NCBI GenBank assembly: GCA_024666565.1 | Contig: CP088295.1 | Location: 4,402,001 to 4,466,000, forward strand | Source: Svornostia abyssi | GTDB taxonomy: Bacteria > Actinomycetota > Thermoleophilia > Solirubrobacterales > Solirubrobacteraceae | Direction: 5' to 3' | DNA length: 64,000 bases | Shown: one piece after another, positions 8,155 to 17,107 of the stretch | Numbering within the stretch: position 1 is the stretch's first letter | Layout of the letters: each line of letters begins with the position of its first letter | Program-made: the position numbers and the translations under genes | The notes under the pieces: generated by a model | Database searches by the model: none | Seen by the model: the letters and a program-made list of their open reading frames with translations, nothing else | Told to the model about the DNA's origin: nothing

Positions 8155-8184
8155 TTTGCGTTCGTCCTGGGAGCGGCGTATGGT
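8155..8184 (+). promoter_or_regulatory. Promoter of the SCP2-hydrolase operon
   Basis: TTTGCG (8155-8160) and TATGGT (8179-8184) are 18 nt apart. The ATG is at 8196, so the predicted leader is about 5 nt and no Shine-Dalgarno is present. Confidence 0.5.
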
Positions 8185-8195
8185 GCAAACCGCAC

Positions 8196-9455
8196 ATGTC
8201 GGTGCAACGAGTCAGTTCTAAGCGCGAGGGGGCGCTGGAACAGGAGCTCCGGTCGCTGCCGGAGCGCATCACCGGGGGGGATCGCGCCACGTGGGTTGAC
8301 GCCTGCGTGCATCTCGCCGTGGTGGACCTGGGCCAGACGTGGGAACTCCGCACACGGGACAACACCATCCATGTCCGCCGGGGGCCGTCCCGCGAGACGC
8401 CGCACGTCGTCCTCGCCGGTGACAGCGCCGCCCTCACGGGCCTCCTGCGCGGCGAGATGGCGGGCATCGAGCTGATCGTCGACGGGCGGATGACGGTCCG
8501 CGGCAGCATCGACACCGCGGTGACCCTCGAGGCGATGGTCCGCCCCGACAGCGGCCCGCTCCCGACGATCGACGTCCAGCACGTCCACGTCGGCAAGGAG
8601 CGCGTCGCCGTGCTGTCCAGTGGCACGGGGCCCGACGTGGTCTGCATCCACGGGCTCGGCGCGTCACGCACCTCCTTCCTCGAGCTCGGCCACCGCCTCG
8701 CCGGCTCTTACCGCGTGCACCTCGTCGACCTGCCTGGCTTCGGGGCATCCAGCACCCCGGTCCGCGCCGCCTACGACGCGCCGTGGTTCGCCGACCACGT
8801 GCTCGGCGTCATGGATCAGCTGCGCATCGACCGCGCGCACCTCGTCGGCAACTCCATGGGCGGCCGTGTCGCGATCGAGGCGGGGCTGCGCGCCCCCGAA
8901 CGCGTCACCGCGCTGGGGCTGCTCGCCCCCGCCGTCGCGTTCGTGCGCCGCGGGTTCCATCCGCTCGTCCGCCTCGCCCGCCCCGAACTCGGGGTGCTCC
9001 CCCACGGAATCCGGCGTGGCATCGTCGAGAAGCAGTTGCTGTCGTTCTTCGCCGACCCCGGCGCGATCGACCCGGCGCTCGCCGACGCGATCGTCGAGGA
9101 GTTCCGCACCCGGCAGCGCAGCCCCGCCGCCCGGGCCGCGCTGTACTCGGCAGCACGCAGGATCTACCTCGAGGCGCCGTTCGGCCGGGACGGGTTCTAC
9201 CCGCGCCTGGCGCAGCTGCAGGTTCCCGCAATGTTCATCTGGGGCTCGCACGACCGGCTCGTCCCCGCCGCGTTCGCCCGGCACGTCACCGAGTGGATGC
9301 CCGCCGCCCAGCAGATCGTGCTCGACGGCTGCGGCCACGTGCCGCAGGTCGAGCACCCGGAGCTCACGACCGAGCTCCTCGACGGCTTCTTCGCCCACGC
9401 CGACGCCGCCCGGCCCATGCGCCGCCGACGCCTGCGCCGGGTCGCCGCGGCGTGA
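8196..9455 (+). CDS. SCP2-like domain fused to alpha/beta hydrolase
   Basis: 419 aa. Residues ~20-115 resemble a sterol-carrier-protein (SCP2) lipid pocket: WVDACVHLAVVDLGQTWELR, then the typical end LRGEMAGIELIVDGRMTVRG. Residues ~125-400 are an alpha/beta hydrolase with oxyanion loop HGLGASRTS, nucleophile elbow GNSMGG, acid in GSHDRLVP and catalytic His in GCGHVPQVE. The C-terminal tail is Arg-rich (MRRRRLRR). A lipid carrier joined to an esterase/lipase suggests an enzyme acting on a bound hydrophobic substrate. It overlaps the acyltransferase gene by 4 nt, consistent with lipid turnover. A G7 run (8274-8280) lies inside the intact frame. Confidence 0.85.
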   Translation: MSVQRVSSKREGALEQELRSLPERITGGDRATWVDACVHLAVVDLGQTWELRTRDNTIHVRRGPSRETPHVVLAGDSAALTGLLRGEMAGIELIVDGRMTVRGSIDTAVTLEAMVRPDSGPLPTIDVQHVHVGKERVAVLSSGTGPDVVCIHGLGASRTSFLELGHRLAGSYRVHLVDLPGFGASSTPVRAAYDAPWFADHVLGVMDQLRIDRAHLVGNSMGGRVAIEAGLRAPERVTALGLLAPAVAFVRRGFHPLVRLARPELGVLPHGIRRGIVEKQLLSFFADPGAIDPALADAIVEEFRTRQRSPAARAALYSAARRIYLEAPFGRDGFYPRLAQLQVPAMFIWGSHDRLVPAAFARHVTEWMPAAQQIVLDGCGHVPQVEHPELTTELLDGFFAHADAARPMRRRRLRRVAAA

Positions 9456-10249
9456 TCGGGCCGCTGCGCCATCTCCGGTCGCAGGCGGACGCCGCGCCGG
9501 ACCTCGACGAGCGCGACCCCGACTTCATCCGCGAGCGGCTGCCCGGGCTGTGGCTCTTGTCGAGCGTGTACTTCCGCGGCGACGTGCGCGGGCTCGGGAA
9601 CATTCCTGACACGGGGCCAGTGCTGCTCGTCGGCAACCACTCAGGCGGACGGACGACGCCTGACACCACCGTGCTCGTCTCCGCGTTCAGCACGTACTTC
9701 GGCGTCGAACGCCCGCTGTTCGCGCTCACACGCACCGCGCCGCTGTCCTGGCCGCCACCCGGATGGCTGCGACGGTTCGGCATCGTCGCCCCGACCCCCG
9801 GAGCGGCCGACGTCGCCCTGCGCGCCGGCGCGAGCGTCCTGACCTATCCGGGCGGTGACCGTGAGGGGCAGCGCCCCAGCTGGGAGGCCGGCCGGATCGA
9901 CCTCGGCAAGGACACGACCTGGGTCGAGACCGCGCTGCGCCACAACGTGCCCGTCGCCCCGGTCGTCGCCACCGGCGGCCAGGAGACCGCCCTGTTCCTG
10001 GGCCGCTTGGGCCGTGGGTCGGGCGTGTCGGTGTCGCTGGCCCTGCCGTGGGTCATCAACGTCGGCGAGCTGGCCGGCCACGTCCCGCTGCCTGCGAAGC
10101 TCACGATCGAGGTGCTCCACCCGATCGATCTGCGCGAGCGCTACGGCGCCGACCCCAATCCCGCCGAGGTGCGTGACGACATCGCCGCGCAGATGCAGCG
10201 CACGCTCACGCAGATGCAGCGCGCGCGCCGCCTGCCGGTGCTCGGATGA
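9452..10249 (+). CDS. Lysophospholipid/glycerol acyltransferase family protein
   Basis: 265 aa. The GTG at 9452 overlaps the hydrolase stop (GTGA). Core motifs: VLLVGNHSGG at about residue 55-65 (acyltransferase His in NHSGGxxxxD, a variant seen in actinobacterial members rather than strict HX4D), LTYPGGDREGQRP at ~130 and APVVATGGQE at ~170. Related enzymes transfer acyl groups from acyl-CoA or acyl-ACP to glycerolipids at the inner face of the membrane. The flanking hydrolase and SRPBCC gene, each with 4-nt overlap, suggest one lipid-handling operon. Acceptor not known. Confidence 0.8.
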   Translation: MIGPLRHLRSQADAAPDLDERDPDFIRERLPGLWLLSSVYFRGDVRGLGNIPDTGPVLLVGNHSGGRTTPDTTVLVSAFSTYFGVERPLFALTRTAPLSWPPPGWLRRFGIVAPTPGAADVALRAGASVLTYPGGDREGQRPSWEAGRIDLGKDTTWVETALRHNVPVAPVVATGGQETALFLGRLGRGSGVSVSLALPWVINVGELAGHVPLPAKLTIEVLHPIDLRERYGADPNPAEVRDDIAAQMQRTLTQMQRARRLPVLG

Positions 10250-10746
10250 GGCTCCGCGCCGAGGTCACGATCGACGCTCCGCCCGCCGCGGTCTGGGCGC
10301 TGGTCGGCGACCCCCGAGGGCAGCTGCGGTTCTGGTCGGGCCTCACGCGGTACGAGCCCGTCGGCCGGCGCCTGACGGGCGTCGGCGCCCGGTACCGCGT
10401 GCTCATGCGCCTCGGTTCGGCCGACGTCGGCGGCCTGATCGAGCTCGTCGAGTGGCAGCCCCGCGCCGAGCTGGCCTGGACCTCGGTCAGCGGCGTCGAC
10501 ATGCGCGGGCGCTTCCGGCTGCGCGGGCGCGACGACGACCGGCGCACCCACGTCGAGCTGCGTCTGGCCTACGGCATCGCCGGCGCGGGGCTGACCGGCT
10601 GGCTGGCCGAGCAGGCCGCCGCGCCCACGGTGCGCCACTACCTGCGCGGGACGCTCACCGAGCTCGCGCGGCAGGTCGAGCACGAGCAGGCACGCGCCGA
10701 GGCGGAGACACGCCGCGCGCGCCTGCGCGCGCGAAGAGTCAGCTGA
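10246..10746 (+). CDS. SRPBCC (START/polyketide-cyclase-like) family protein
   Basis: 166 aa. The ATG overlaps the acyltransferase stop by 4 nt. It opens with RAEVTIDAPPAAVWALVGDP, the standard first strand and helix of SRPBCC folds. WQPRAELAWTSVSGVDMRGR and THVELRLAYGI are later strands, and a long C-terminal helix is rich in Arg and Glu. These proteins enclose a hydrophobic cavity for lipid-like ligands; no catalytic residues are diagnostic. The 3' end overlaps the convergent histidine kinase by 8 nt. A role with the preceding two lipid genes is inferred from coupling. Confidence 0.8.
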   Translation: MRLRAEVTIDAPPAAVWALVGDPRGQLRFWSGLTRYEPVGRRLTGVGARYRVLMRLGSADVGGLIELVEWQPRAELAWTSVSGVDMRGRFRLRGRDDDRRTHVELRLAYGIAGAGLTGWLAEQAAAPTVRHYLRGTLTELARQVEHEQARAEAETRRARLRARRVS

Positions 10747-12130
10747 CGAGCGTCGGGGCGGTCGCGCCCGTCAGGCGGATCTCGAACCGCGCGCCGCCGC
10801 CGGGCACAGCGCCATCGACGACCACCTCGCCCCCGTGCGCCTCGACCGCCTGCCGGACGATCGCGAGCCCGAGCCCGGACCCGGGCACGTCGCGAGCGCC
10901 GTCGGCGCGCCAGAAGCGATCGAAGACATGCGGCACGTCGTCAGGGTCGATCCCGCGGCCGTGGTCGCGCACCGCGATCGCGCCGTCGGCCACCGCCACC
11001 TCGACGACCCCGCCGGGCGGGCTGAACTTCGCCGCGTTGTCGAGCAGGTTGCGCACGGCCCGCGAGATTCGCTCGGGATCGGCGTCGACGACCGTCGGCT
11101 CGGCCTCCAGCGCGAAAACCACGTCGCCCGCGTGCCGGCGCGCCCACGCCACCTCGTCGGCGACGAGCAGGTCGAGCCGCACGTCCTGCAGCTCGGGCAG
11201 CGGCTCGTCCCCGCGCGCGAGATCGATGAGGTCGCCCACGAGGCCGCCGAGCTCCTGCAGCTGCTCCTCGACATGCTCGAGCAGCGTGTCACGGTCGGGC
11301 CCCTGGAGGTCCGGCGCGGACTGCAGCACCTCGATGTTCGTCCGCAGTGCCGCGATGGGCGTGCGCAGCTCGTGTGAGGCGTCGGCGACGAGCTGCCGCT
11401 GCGCGCGCGCGGACGCGTCGAGCGCCTCGGTCGAGGCCTGCAGCCGCTCGAGCATGCGGTTGAAGCGCACGGCCACATCGCGCAGCTCCGCCGGGCCGTC
11501 CTCGGGAACCCGGCGCGTCAGGTCGCCGGTGCGCCCGACGTGATCGACGGCGTCGCGCAGGCGCTCCAGCGGGCGCATCGCGGTGCCCGACACCATCCGG
11601 CCGAGGAGGCCCGCGGCGAGGACGCCCGCCACACCGAGCCCGATGAGCGCCCAGCGCAGCCGTTCGAGGAGCGCCTCGATCTCCTGCGTGTCGCGTGCGA
11701 CCACCACGGCGCGGCCGCCGCCGACGGACTTCACCAGCAGCCGCAGCGGGCGCCCCTCGTCGTCCTCGCCGTCGATGATGCGCGTGGTGCCCCTGGGCGC
11801 TCCCGCGATCTCCGGGGCCACCCCGGGCGTGGGGAACGGCACCTGCCCTCCGAACTGCCGCGTCGTATCCCCCTGCGCGTCGACGATCTTCGCCGACAGG
11901 AACGGACCCGGAATCCGGATCTGCTGACGGCCGGGCGGCACCGGAGGAGGATCGACCGAGAACCGCTCGATGATCCGGTCGTCGGTGATCGCCGCGGCCC
12001 CACGCAGCGAGTCGTCGACCTGGTCGCGCAGCAGCCCGCCGACGAGCAGGTACGCCGCGAACGCAAGGCCGACGACGGTGACCGCCACCGCGCCCGCCGA
12101 GACGAGCGTGAGCCGCCGGCGCAGGCTCAC
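10739..12130 (-). CDS. Two-component sensor histidine kinase (HAMP-HisKA-HATPase)
   Basis: 463 aa. The start is GTG at 12130, which overlaps the response-regulator stop as GTGA; a longer in-frame start lies inside the regulator and is rejected. Transmembrane helix about 9-35, extracytoplasmic sensor ~36-158, second helix ~160-178, HAMP to ~230, HisKA with phospho-acceptor His253 ([15 protein letters not shown]), then ATPase boxes [14 protein letters not shown] (N), RDHGRGIDP (G1) and GSGLGLAIV (G2). It resembles MprB/PrrB-type kinases. It should phosphorylate Asp56 of its partner. The operon with a lipoprotein and a MacB-like transporter suggests an envelope-stress or peptide signal. Confidence 0.92.
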   Translation of the reverse strand: MSLRRRLTLVSAGAVAVTVVGLAFAAYLLVGGLLRDQVDDSLRGAAAITDDRIIERFSVDPPPVPPGRQQIRIPGPFLSAKIVDAQGDTTRQFGGQVPFPTPGVAPEIAGAPRGTTRIIDGEDDEGRPLRLLVKSVGGGRAVVVARDTQEIEALLERLRWALIGLGVAGVLAAGLLGRMVSGTAMRPLERLRDAVDHVGRTGDLTRRVPEDGPAELRDVAVRFNRMLERLQASTEALDASARAQRQLVADASHELRTPIAALRTNIEVLQSAPDLQGPDRDTLLEHVEEQLQELGGLVGDLIDLARGDEPLPELQDVRLDLLVADEVAWARRHAGDVVFALEAEPTVVDADPERISRAVRNLLDNAAKFSPPGGVVEVAVADGAIAVRDHGRGIDPDDVPHVFDRFWRADGARDVPGSGLGLAIVRQAVEAHGGEVVVDGAVPGGGARFEIRLTGATAPTLVS

Positions 12131-12819
12131 GGCTCGCGCAACGCGTAGCCCACGCCACGGACCGTGTGCAGCAGCCGCGGCTCGCCCTCGGCCTCCAGCT
12201 TGCGCCGGAGGTACCCGACGTACACCCCGAGCGCGTTCGACGACGGGCCGAAGTCGTAGCCCCACACCCGCTCGAAGATGGCCGTCCGGGTCAACACCTG
12301 GCGAGGATGCTGAAGGAACAGCTCCAGCAGCGCGAACTCCGTGCGCGTGAGCTCGATCTCCCGGTCGCCGCGGCGCACCTGCCAGCTGCCGCGGTCGAGC
12401 TGCAGGTCCGAGAAGCGCAGGACGCTGTCGGCCGGCTGTTCGTGGTCGACCCGGCGCTGGAGCGCCCGCAGCCGCGCGAGCAGCTCACGCAGGGCGAACG
12501 GCTTGACGAGGTAGTCGTCGGCACCGGCGTCGAGGCCCGCGACACGGTCGTCGACTCCGTCGCGCGCCGTGAGCATGAGCACCGGCGTCCGATCCCCGGC
12601 CGACCGCAGGCGGCGGCAGACCTCCAGCCCGTCCGGAGCGGGCATGCTCACGTCGAGGACCACGAGGTCGAACACGCGCCCGGAGAGTTCATCGAGCGCG
12701 GCTGACCCGTCGGGTGCGGCGGTCACGTCGTAGTCCTGCAGACGCAGCGCCCGGCCGACCGCGTCACGCAGCGCGGGCTCATCGTCGACCAGCAGCACGG
12801 AGGTCCGACCCATCTTCAT
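12127..12819 (-). CDS. OmpR/PhoB-family response regulator
   Basis: 230 aa from ATG at 12819, which shares one base with the lipoprotein stop (TGATG); an alternative ATG at 12813 removes two residues. Receiver domain residues 7-118: acidic pair D12/D13, phospho-acceptor D56 (LVVLDVSMP), Thr in LMLTARD and Lys in YLVKPFA. Winged-helix DNA-binding domain ~135-228 with [22 protein letters not shown] and [10 protein letters not shown]. It closely resembles MprA-type regulators. Pairs with the overlapping kinase gene and likely controls the neighbouring ABC transporter. Confidence 0.93.
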   Translation of the reverse strand: MKMGRTSVLLVDDEPALRDAVGRALRLQDYDVTAAPDGSAALDELSGRVFDLVVLDVSMPAPDGLEVCRRLRSAGDRTPVLMLTARDGVDDRVAGLDAGADDYLVKPFALRELLARLRALQRRVDHEQPADSVLRFSDLQLDRGSWQVRRGDREIELTRTEFALLELFLQHPRQVLTRTAIFERVWGYDFGPSSNALGVYVGYLRRKLEAEGEPRLLHTVRGVGYALREP

Positions 12820-13135
12820 CAGTCTGGCACTCCGCCCCGACCGGACGGGGGATCGGGGATCGCGCCCTCGGGGATCTCGTCGCGACAGGCGTCGAGCGCC
12901 GCCATCGCCGCCTCGTCGGGCGGCCCGGCCCGCAGCGACTGCGGCTCGATGCCCTGCTCGCGCAGACAGGCCGCCAGGCCGGCGAACCGCCCGTCGCCGG
13001 GGGCAGGCGGCGTCCCGGTCGTCGGCGCCTGCGGCGCTGTCATCTGCGGAGTGGTCTGTGCCGACGGCTCGTCCTCGTCCCCGCCGCATCCGGCGACGGC
13101 GAGCGCGGCCACCAGCAGGACCGCTGCGAGCCCTC

Positions 13136-13139
<4 letters not shown>
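12819..13139 (-). CDS. Small secreted lipoprotein, hypothetical
   Basis: 106 aa. Residues 1-18 are a lipoprotein signal with lipobox LAVAGC (Cys18), followed by an acidic [10 protein letters not shown] linker rich in Thr/Pro. The C-terminal ~60 residues contain two cysteines ([11 protein letters not shown] and ALDACRDEI) that could form a disulfide; the CLREQGI-type stretch occurs in many small actinobacterial lipoproteins. The function is unknown. The ATG overlaps the ABC ATPase stop by 4 nt and the stop overlaps the response regulator by one base, so transporter, lipoprotein and signalling genes form one coupled operon. Confidence 0.75.
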
Positions 13140-13846
<707 letters not shown>

Positions 13847-13860
13847 CTGCGTGGTCTCCT

Positions 13861-15361
13861 TCAGTCGATGTGGCGGAGGGCGTCGGCGGGGCGCAGCCGG
13901 CTGGCCCGCAGGCCCCCGATGGCGCCGGCGAGCAGGCCGCCGGCGAGCGCGAGCCCGACGGCCAGCGCGATGAGGCGGGGATCGACGGGCGCGTCGAGCG
14001 ACACGCTGGCGCTCCCTGGGGTGATCTGGCCGGAGCCGAACGCCCCGGCGAGGCCGGGTGGGCCGCCGGCGCCCGGGCCACCCTGCGGCTCGGACGCGGC
14101 GACGCTGGCCTCGAGCGTCGGGCCGAACGCCGAGATCAGCGCGGCGCCGCCGACGCCGAGGACCACGCCCACGACGCCGCCCAGCGCCCCCTGCGCGAGC
14201 GACTCGCCGGTCACCTGGCGGACGACGAGGCCCTGCTTCCAGCCGAGCGCCTTCAGCGTGCCCAGCTCGCGTACGCGCTTGGTCACGGAGGACAGCGTCA
14301 GCAACGACGCGATGGCCACCGAGGCGAGCAGGCCGATGGCGATGAGCGCGGTCCCCAGCTTCCCGGAGAGGTCCTTGGCGTCGACGAGCGATCCGCCGAC
14401 CCGGTCGGCGAGGTCGCTCGCGGTCGTCACCTTCGCGCCCTCGACCGTCGAGGCGATCTCGGCGCTGAGCGCCGACACGCTGTCCGCGTCGTCGGCCCGG
14501 ACGTACGCGGTGTTCACGCGGCCCTTGCGGTCCGCAAGACGCTGCAGCGTCTCGAGCTCGACGTACATGTCACTGGACTGCCCGCCGATGGGCGGGTCGG
14601 ACAGGCCGACGACGGTGAACTCCTTGCCGGCCATGTCGAAGGTGTCGCCGACCTCGAGGCCCTGCCGCTGCGCGTACGACGCGGTCAGGATCGCCTCGTA
14701 CGGCTTCGCATCGGGATCGAACCACGCGCCCGTGCTCACCTGGCCGCGCGTGACACCGCCAAGGTCGGGCTGGTCCGGGTCCACGCCGGTGATCGTCCGC
14801 GACTCGAAATCGATGTCCTCCGGTGGACCGCCGCCTGCGCCGGGGCCGCCGAACTGGTTCTGCCCGCCCTCGGGCACGGTGCCCTCGACGTGGATCGCCG
14901 AGAGCGTCAGGCCGCCGGCGACGGCCTTCGCGCCGTCCAGGCCCGCCATCTCGGCGACCTCGTCATCCGGGAAGCTCAGCTGCGAGGTGCTGACGAAGCT
15001 GTCCTGGCTGAACGACTCGCCCGGCTCGCCGAGGTCGGTGAGCTCCAGGCGTGCGGCGCCGTTCTCCTCCTGGAGCTGGTCACGCTCGGACTCCGACAGG
15101 CCCGCACCGGGACCGCTACCCTGCCCGAGCTGCGCCCCTCCGCCTTCACCGCCCTCGATCTCGATGGGGCGGGTGACGCTCATGTCCGTCCCGACGCCGG
15201 TCAGCGGGCGCAGCACCTCGTCCTGCGCGTCGTCCAGCCCCTGGGACAGCGCGCCGACGCAGACGACGAGCGCCACGCCCACCCCCCAGGCCGAGCGCGG
15301 TGAGCACCGTCCGCCCCGATCGGCGCCGCAGCTCGGCGTACGCATACTGGACATAGAACAC
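13861..15361 (-). pseudogene. MacB/FtsX-type ABC transporter permease, single-base frameshift
   Basis: The GTG at 15361 has a strong GAGGAG about 10 nt upstream and opens with MFYVQYAYAELRRRSGRT. The reading then fails at a C6 run on the plus strand (15282-15287, G6 in the coding strand). Dropping one base restores TALGLGVGVALVVCVGALSQ and a full 499-aa protein. The total of 1501 nt is 3n+1. One helix lies at the N-terminus, then a ~240-residue extracytoplasmic MacB_PCD domain with Gly-rich insertions, then three C-terminal FtsX helices (LGTLKALGWKQGLV motif), ending in LRPADALRHID. Co-directional with its ATPase. Either inactive, phase-variable, or an indel in the assembly. Confidence 0.85.
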
Positions 15362-15540
15362 GGCAGATGACTCCTCGACTGGTGAACACGGACGAGGCCA
15401 TGGGACCAGCGGCCGGTAAGCAGTCCGACAGGCCCGATGAAGAGGTTGCGAAGAACTGTCGGGAAGGCGACGGTTCCAGCGCCGCGAGGTGAGCGGAATA
15501 GACCTCGTTTCAACCGCAACATGGAGAGCGCAAGGTCACT

Positions 15541-15553
15541 CCCCCCCCCCCCC
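15541..15553 (+). repeat. 13-C homopolymer tract upstream of a surface-protein start
   Basis: Thirteen consecutive C, then T and four more C, directly precede GGAAGG (15559-15564) and the ATG at 15573. It is by far the longest homopolymer in the window. It lies in the likely 5' leader, where slippage would change mRNA structure or spacing rather than reading frame. Confidence 0.9.
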
Positions 15554-15572
15554 TCCCCGGAAGGACCCCACC

Positions 15573-16283
15573 ATGCGCTCCATCACCCGCCGTTTCCCCG
15601 GCCTCCTCCTCGCCACCGGCGCCCTCGTGCTCTCGCTCGGCGGCACCGCGTCGGCACTGCCCGGCACGAACTCGGTCGACCGCAACGACATCCGCAGCGC
15701 CGCGGTCAACTCGTCTGACCTGCGCAACGGTCAGGTCAAGACGCCCGACCTCGCGTTCGGCAGCGTCAGCGCCGACAAGATCGGCGACGGACAGGTCAAC
15801 TCGCTGAAGCTGCTCGACAACTCCGTGACGGGCGCCGACGTCCAGAACGAGACGCTCGAGAGCCAGGACATCAAGAACGAGACGATCCAGAGCGAGGACG
15901 TCAAGGACAACTCGCTGACCGGCGCGGACATCCAGGAAGGGACCCTCCAGGGCATCATGCCCGCCCAGACGCGCTACGTCTTCAACGAGACGGCGCAGCT
16001 GTCCGGGGCCGCCGGCGGCACGCCGGCCACCATCTCGGCGAACTGCCCGACCGGCGAGCGCGCCATCGGCGGCGGCGGCGCGTGGCTCATCCCGACGCTG
16101 AACGGCGGCAACGACCCGACCGCGCTCGACCGCGCGTTCCTCTCGGCCTCGATGCCCGTCCCGGCGCAGCCCGGCACCGCGGCGGCCACCGGGTGGCAGG
16201 TCGCGGGCCGCAACGTCACCGGCACGAACCGCATCCTGCGCGTGTACGCGATCTGCGTCCCGAACGCGATCCCGGCGTCGTAG
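15573..16283 (+). CDS. Secreted repeat protein with C-terminal two-cysteine domain
   Basis: 236 aa. The ATG at 15573 is chosen for the GGAAGG 9 nt before it and because it starts a clean signal peptide (MRSITRRFPGLLLATGALVLS, cleavage near ASA-LP). Residues ~32-125 are degenerate hydrophilic repeats of about 10-15 residues built on NSxDLRNGQVKTPDL, SVSADKIGDGQV, NSVTGADVQ and NSLTGADIQ. Such acidic repeats are common in Thermoleophilia surface proteins and probably form an extended beta structure. The C-terminal domain has CPTGERAIGGGGAW and ends with LRVYAICVPN, likely a disulfide pair. Function unknown, plausibly adhesion. A strong terminator follows at 16312. Confidence 0.8.
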   Translation: MRSITRRFPGLLLATGALVLSLGGTASALPGTNSVDRNDIRSAAVNSSDLRNGQVKTPDLAFGSVSADKIGDGQVNSLKLLDNSVTGADVQNETLESQDIKNETIQSEDVKDNSLTGADIQEGTLQGIMPAQTRYVFNETAQLSGAAGGTPATISANCPTGERAIGGGGAWLIPTLNGGNDPTALDRAFLSASMPVPAQPGTAAATGWQVAGRNVTGTNRILRVYAICVPNAIPAS

Positions 16284-16311
16284 CCCCGCGGTCTCACCGC
16301 TCCCCCGTCCT

Positions 16312-16339
16312 CGAGGCCGGCGCCCACGCGCCGGCCTCG
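16312..16339 (+). terminator. Intrinsic terminator hairpin, 12-bp stem
   Basis: CGAGGCCGGCGC pairs perfectly with GCGCCGGCCTCG around a CCAC loop, 28 nt after the stop of the secreted repeat protein. No U-run follows, as is common at high G+C. Confidence 0.75.
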
Positions 16340-16458
16340 TCGGCGTTCGCGGGCGATGAAGAAGGCCCGAAGAGCATGCGAAGAATGCGCGCCGCGGCCT
16401 GGATCGGCGCGCCTCGGAGGTCGATCACCGCGACCGACCCCTCACGAAAGGAGGACGG

Positions 16459-16989
16459 ATGATCGGAGCCATCAACGGCACGAACGCCACGGCCCAGATC
16501 ACCGGCATGGGCCAGCGGCCCGATCCGGCCAAGGCGATGGCGCCCGTGGCCGACCTGCTCGGCACGGACGTCGAGTCCCTGCGGGAGCAGCTGCACGGCG
16601 GCACCTCGCTCAGCGAGCTCGCCGAGGCGCGGGGCATCGACCGCCAGCAGCTGCTGGACGCGATCTCCCAGGGCCTGCAGGACGCGGCACCGGCCGGAGC
16701 GGCCGGGCCGCCCGGTGGGATCGCCGGGCTGGCCGAGCGGATCGCCGACCGCACCGGCCCGCCCGGCCCGCCCGGCCCGCCGCCCGGAGGACGACCGCCC
16801 GGCGCGGGCGAGCCGTCCGCCGGCCTCGCGTCGCTCGCCGAGCTGCTCGGCACCGACGAGGACACGCTGCGAGAGCAGCTGTCGTCGGGCTTGGCGAACC
16901 TCGAGTCGCTGCTCGGCGGTTCGTCGGCCTACACGCAGGACCAGACCTGGTCGCTGCGCCAGGGGCTGGGCGTCGACACGCGCGCCTGA
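16459..16989 (+). CDS. Hypothetical protein with duplicated helical motif and collagen-like linker
   Basis: 176 aa with a very strong AAAGGAGG 5 nt before the ATG. Two related helical units are visible: PVADLLGTDVESLREQLHGG (residues ~30-49) and SLAELLGTDEDTLREQLSSG (~131-150), joined by a Pro/Gly linker containing GPPGPPGPP. The first unit continues into LSELAEARGIDRQQLLDAI, resembling the helix pairs of actinobacterial small calcium-dependent or DUF2680-like proteins. No signal peptide or membrane helix. I do not recognise a named family. Own terminator at 17001. The strong ribosome site suggests high expression. Confidence 0.7.
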   Translation: MIGAINGTNATAQITGMGQRPDPAKAMAPVADLLGTDVESLREQLHGGTSLSELAEARGIDRQQLLDAISQGLQDAAPAGAAGPPGGIAGLAERIADRTGPPGPPGPPPGGRPPGAGEPSAGLASLAELLGTDEDTLREQLSSGLANLESLLGGSSAYTQDQTWSLRQGLGVDTRA

Positions 16990-17000
16990 GCGCCCACCAC

Positions 17001-17027
17001 GCCGTTCCCGCGCCATGCGGGAACGGC
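17001..17027 (+). terminator. Intrinsic terminator hairpin, 11-bp stem
   Basis: GCCGTTCCCGC and GCGGGAACGGC pair perfectly around GCCAT, 11 nt after the stop of the preceding gene. Confidence 0.75.
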
Positions 17028-17107
17028 CTGGCGCGTCGGCCGTCGCCTCGGTGAACCACGGGCCTTCGGGAGCGGGAAGGGCCGCGTACCCGATGAAAGG
17101 ACCCAAC

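Noticed and set aside
8083..8195. T-box or other tRNA-sensing leader upstream of cysS
   Set aside because: The predicted cysS leader is under about 10 nt and no T-box sequence is present.
8274..8280. G7 run in the SCP2-hydrolase gene as a fifth frameshift
   Set aside because: The frame is continuous through the run and domain sequence on both sides fits; the gene is intact.
16771..16800. GPP-rich stretch as a true collagen domain
   Set aside because: Only about three triplets, too few for a triple helix; treated as a linker.
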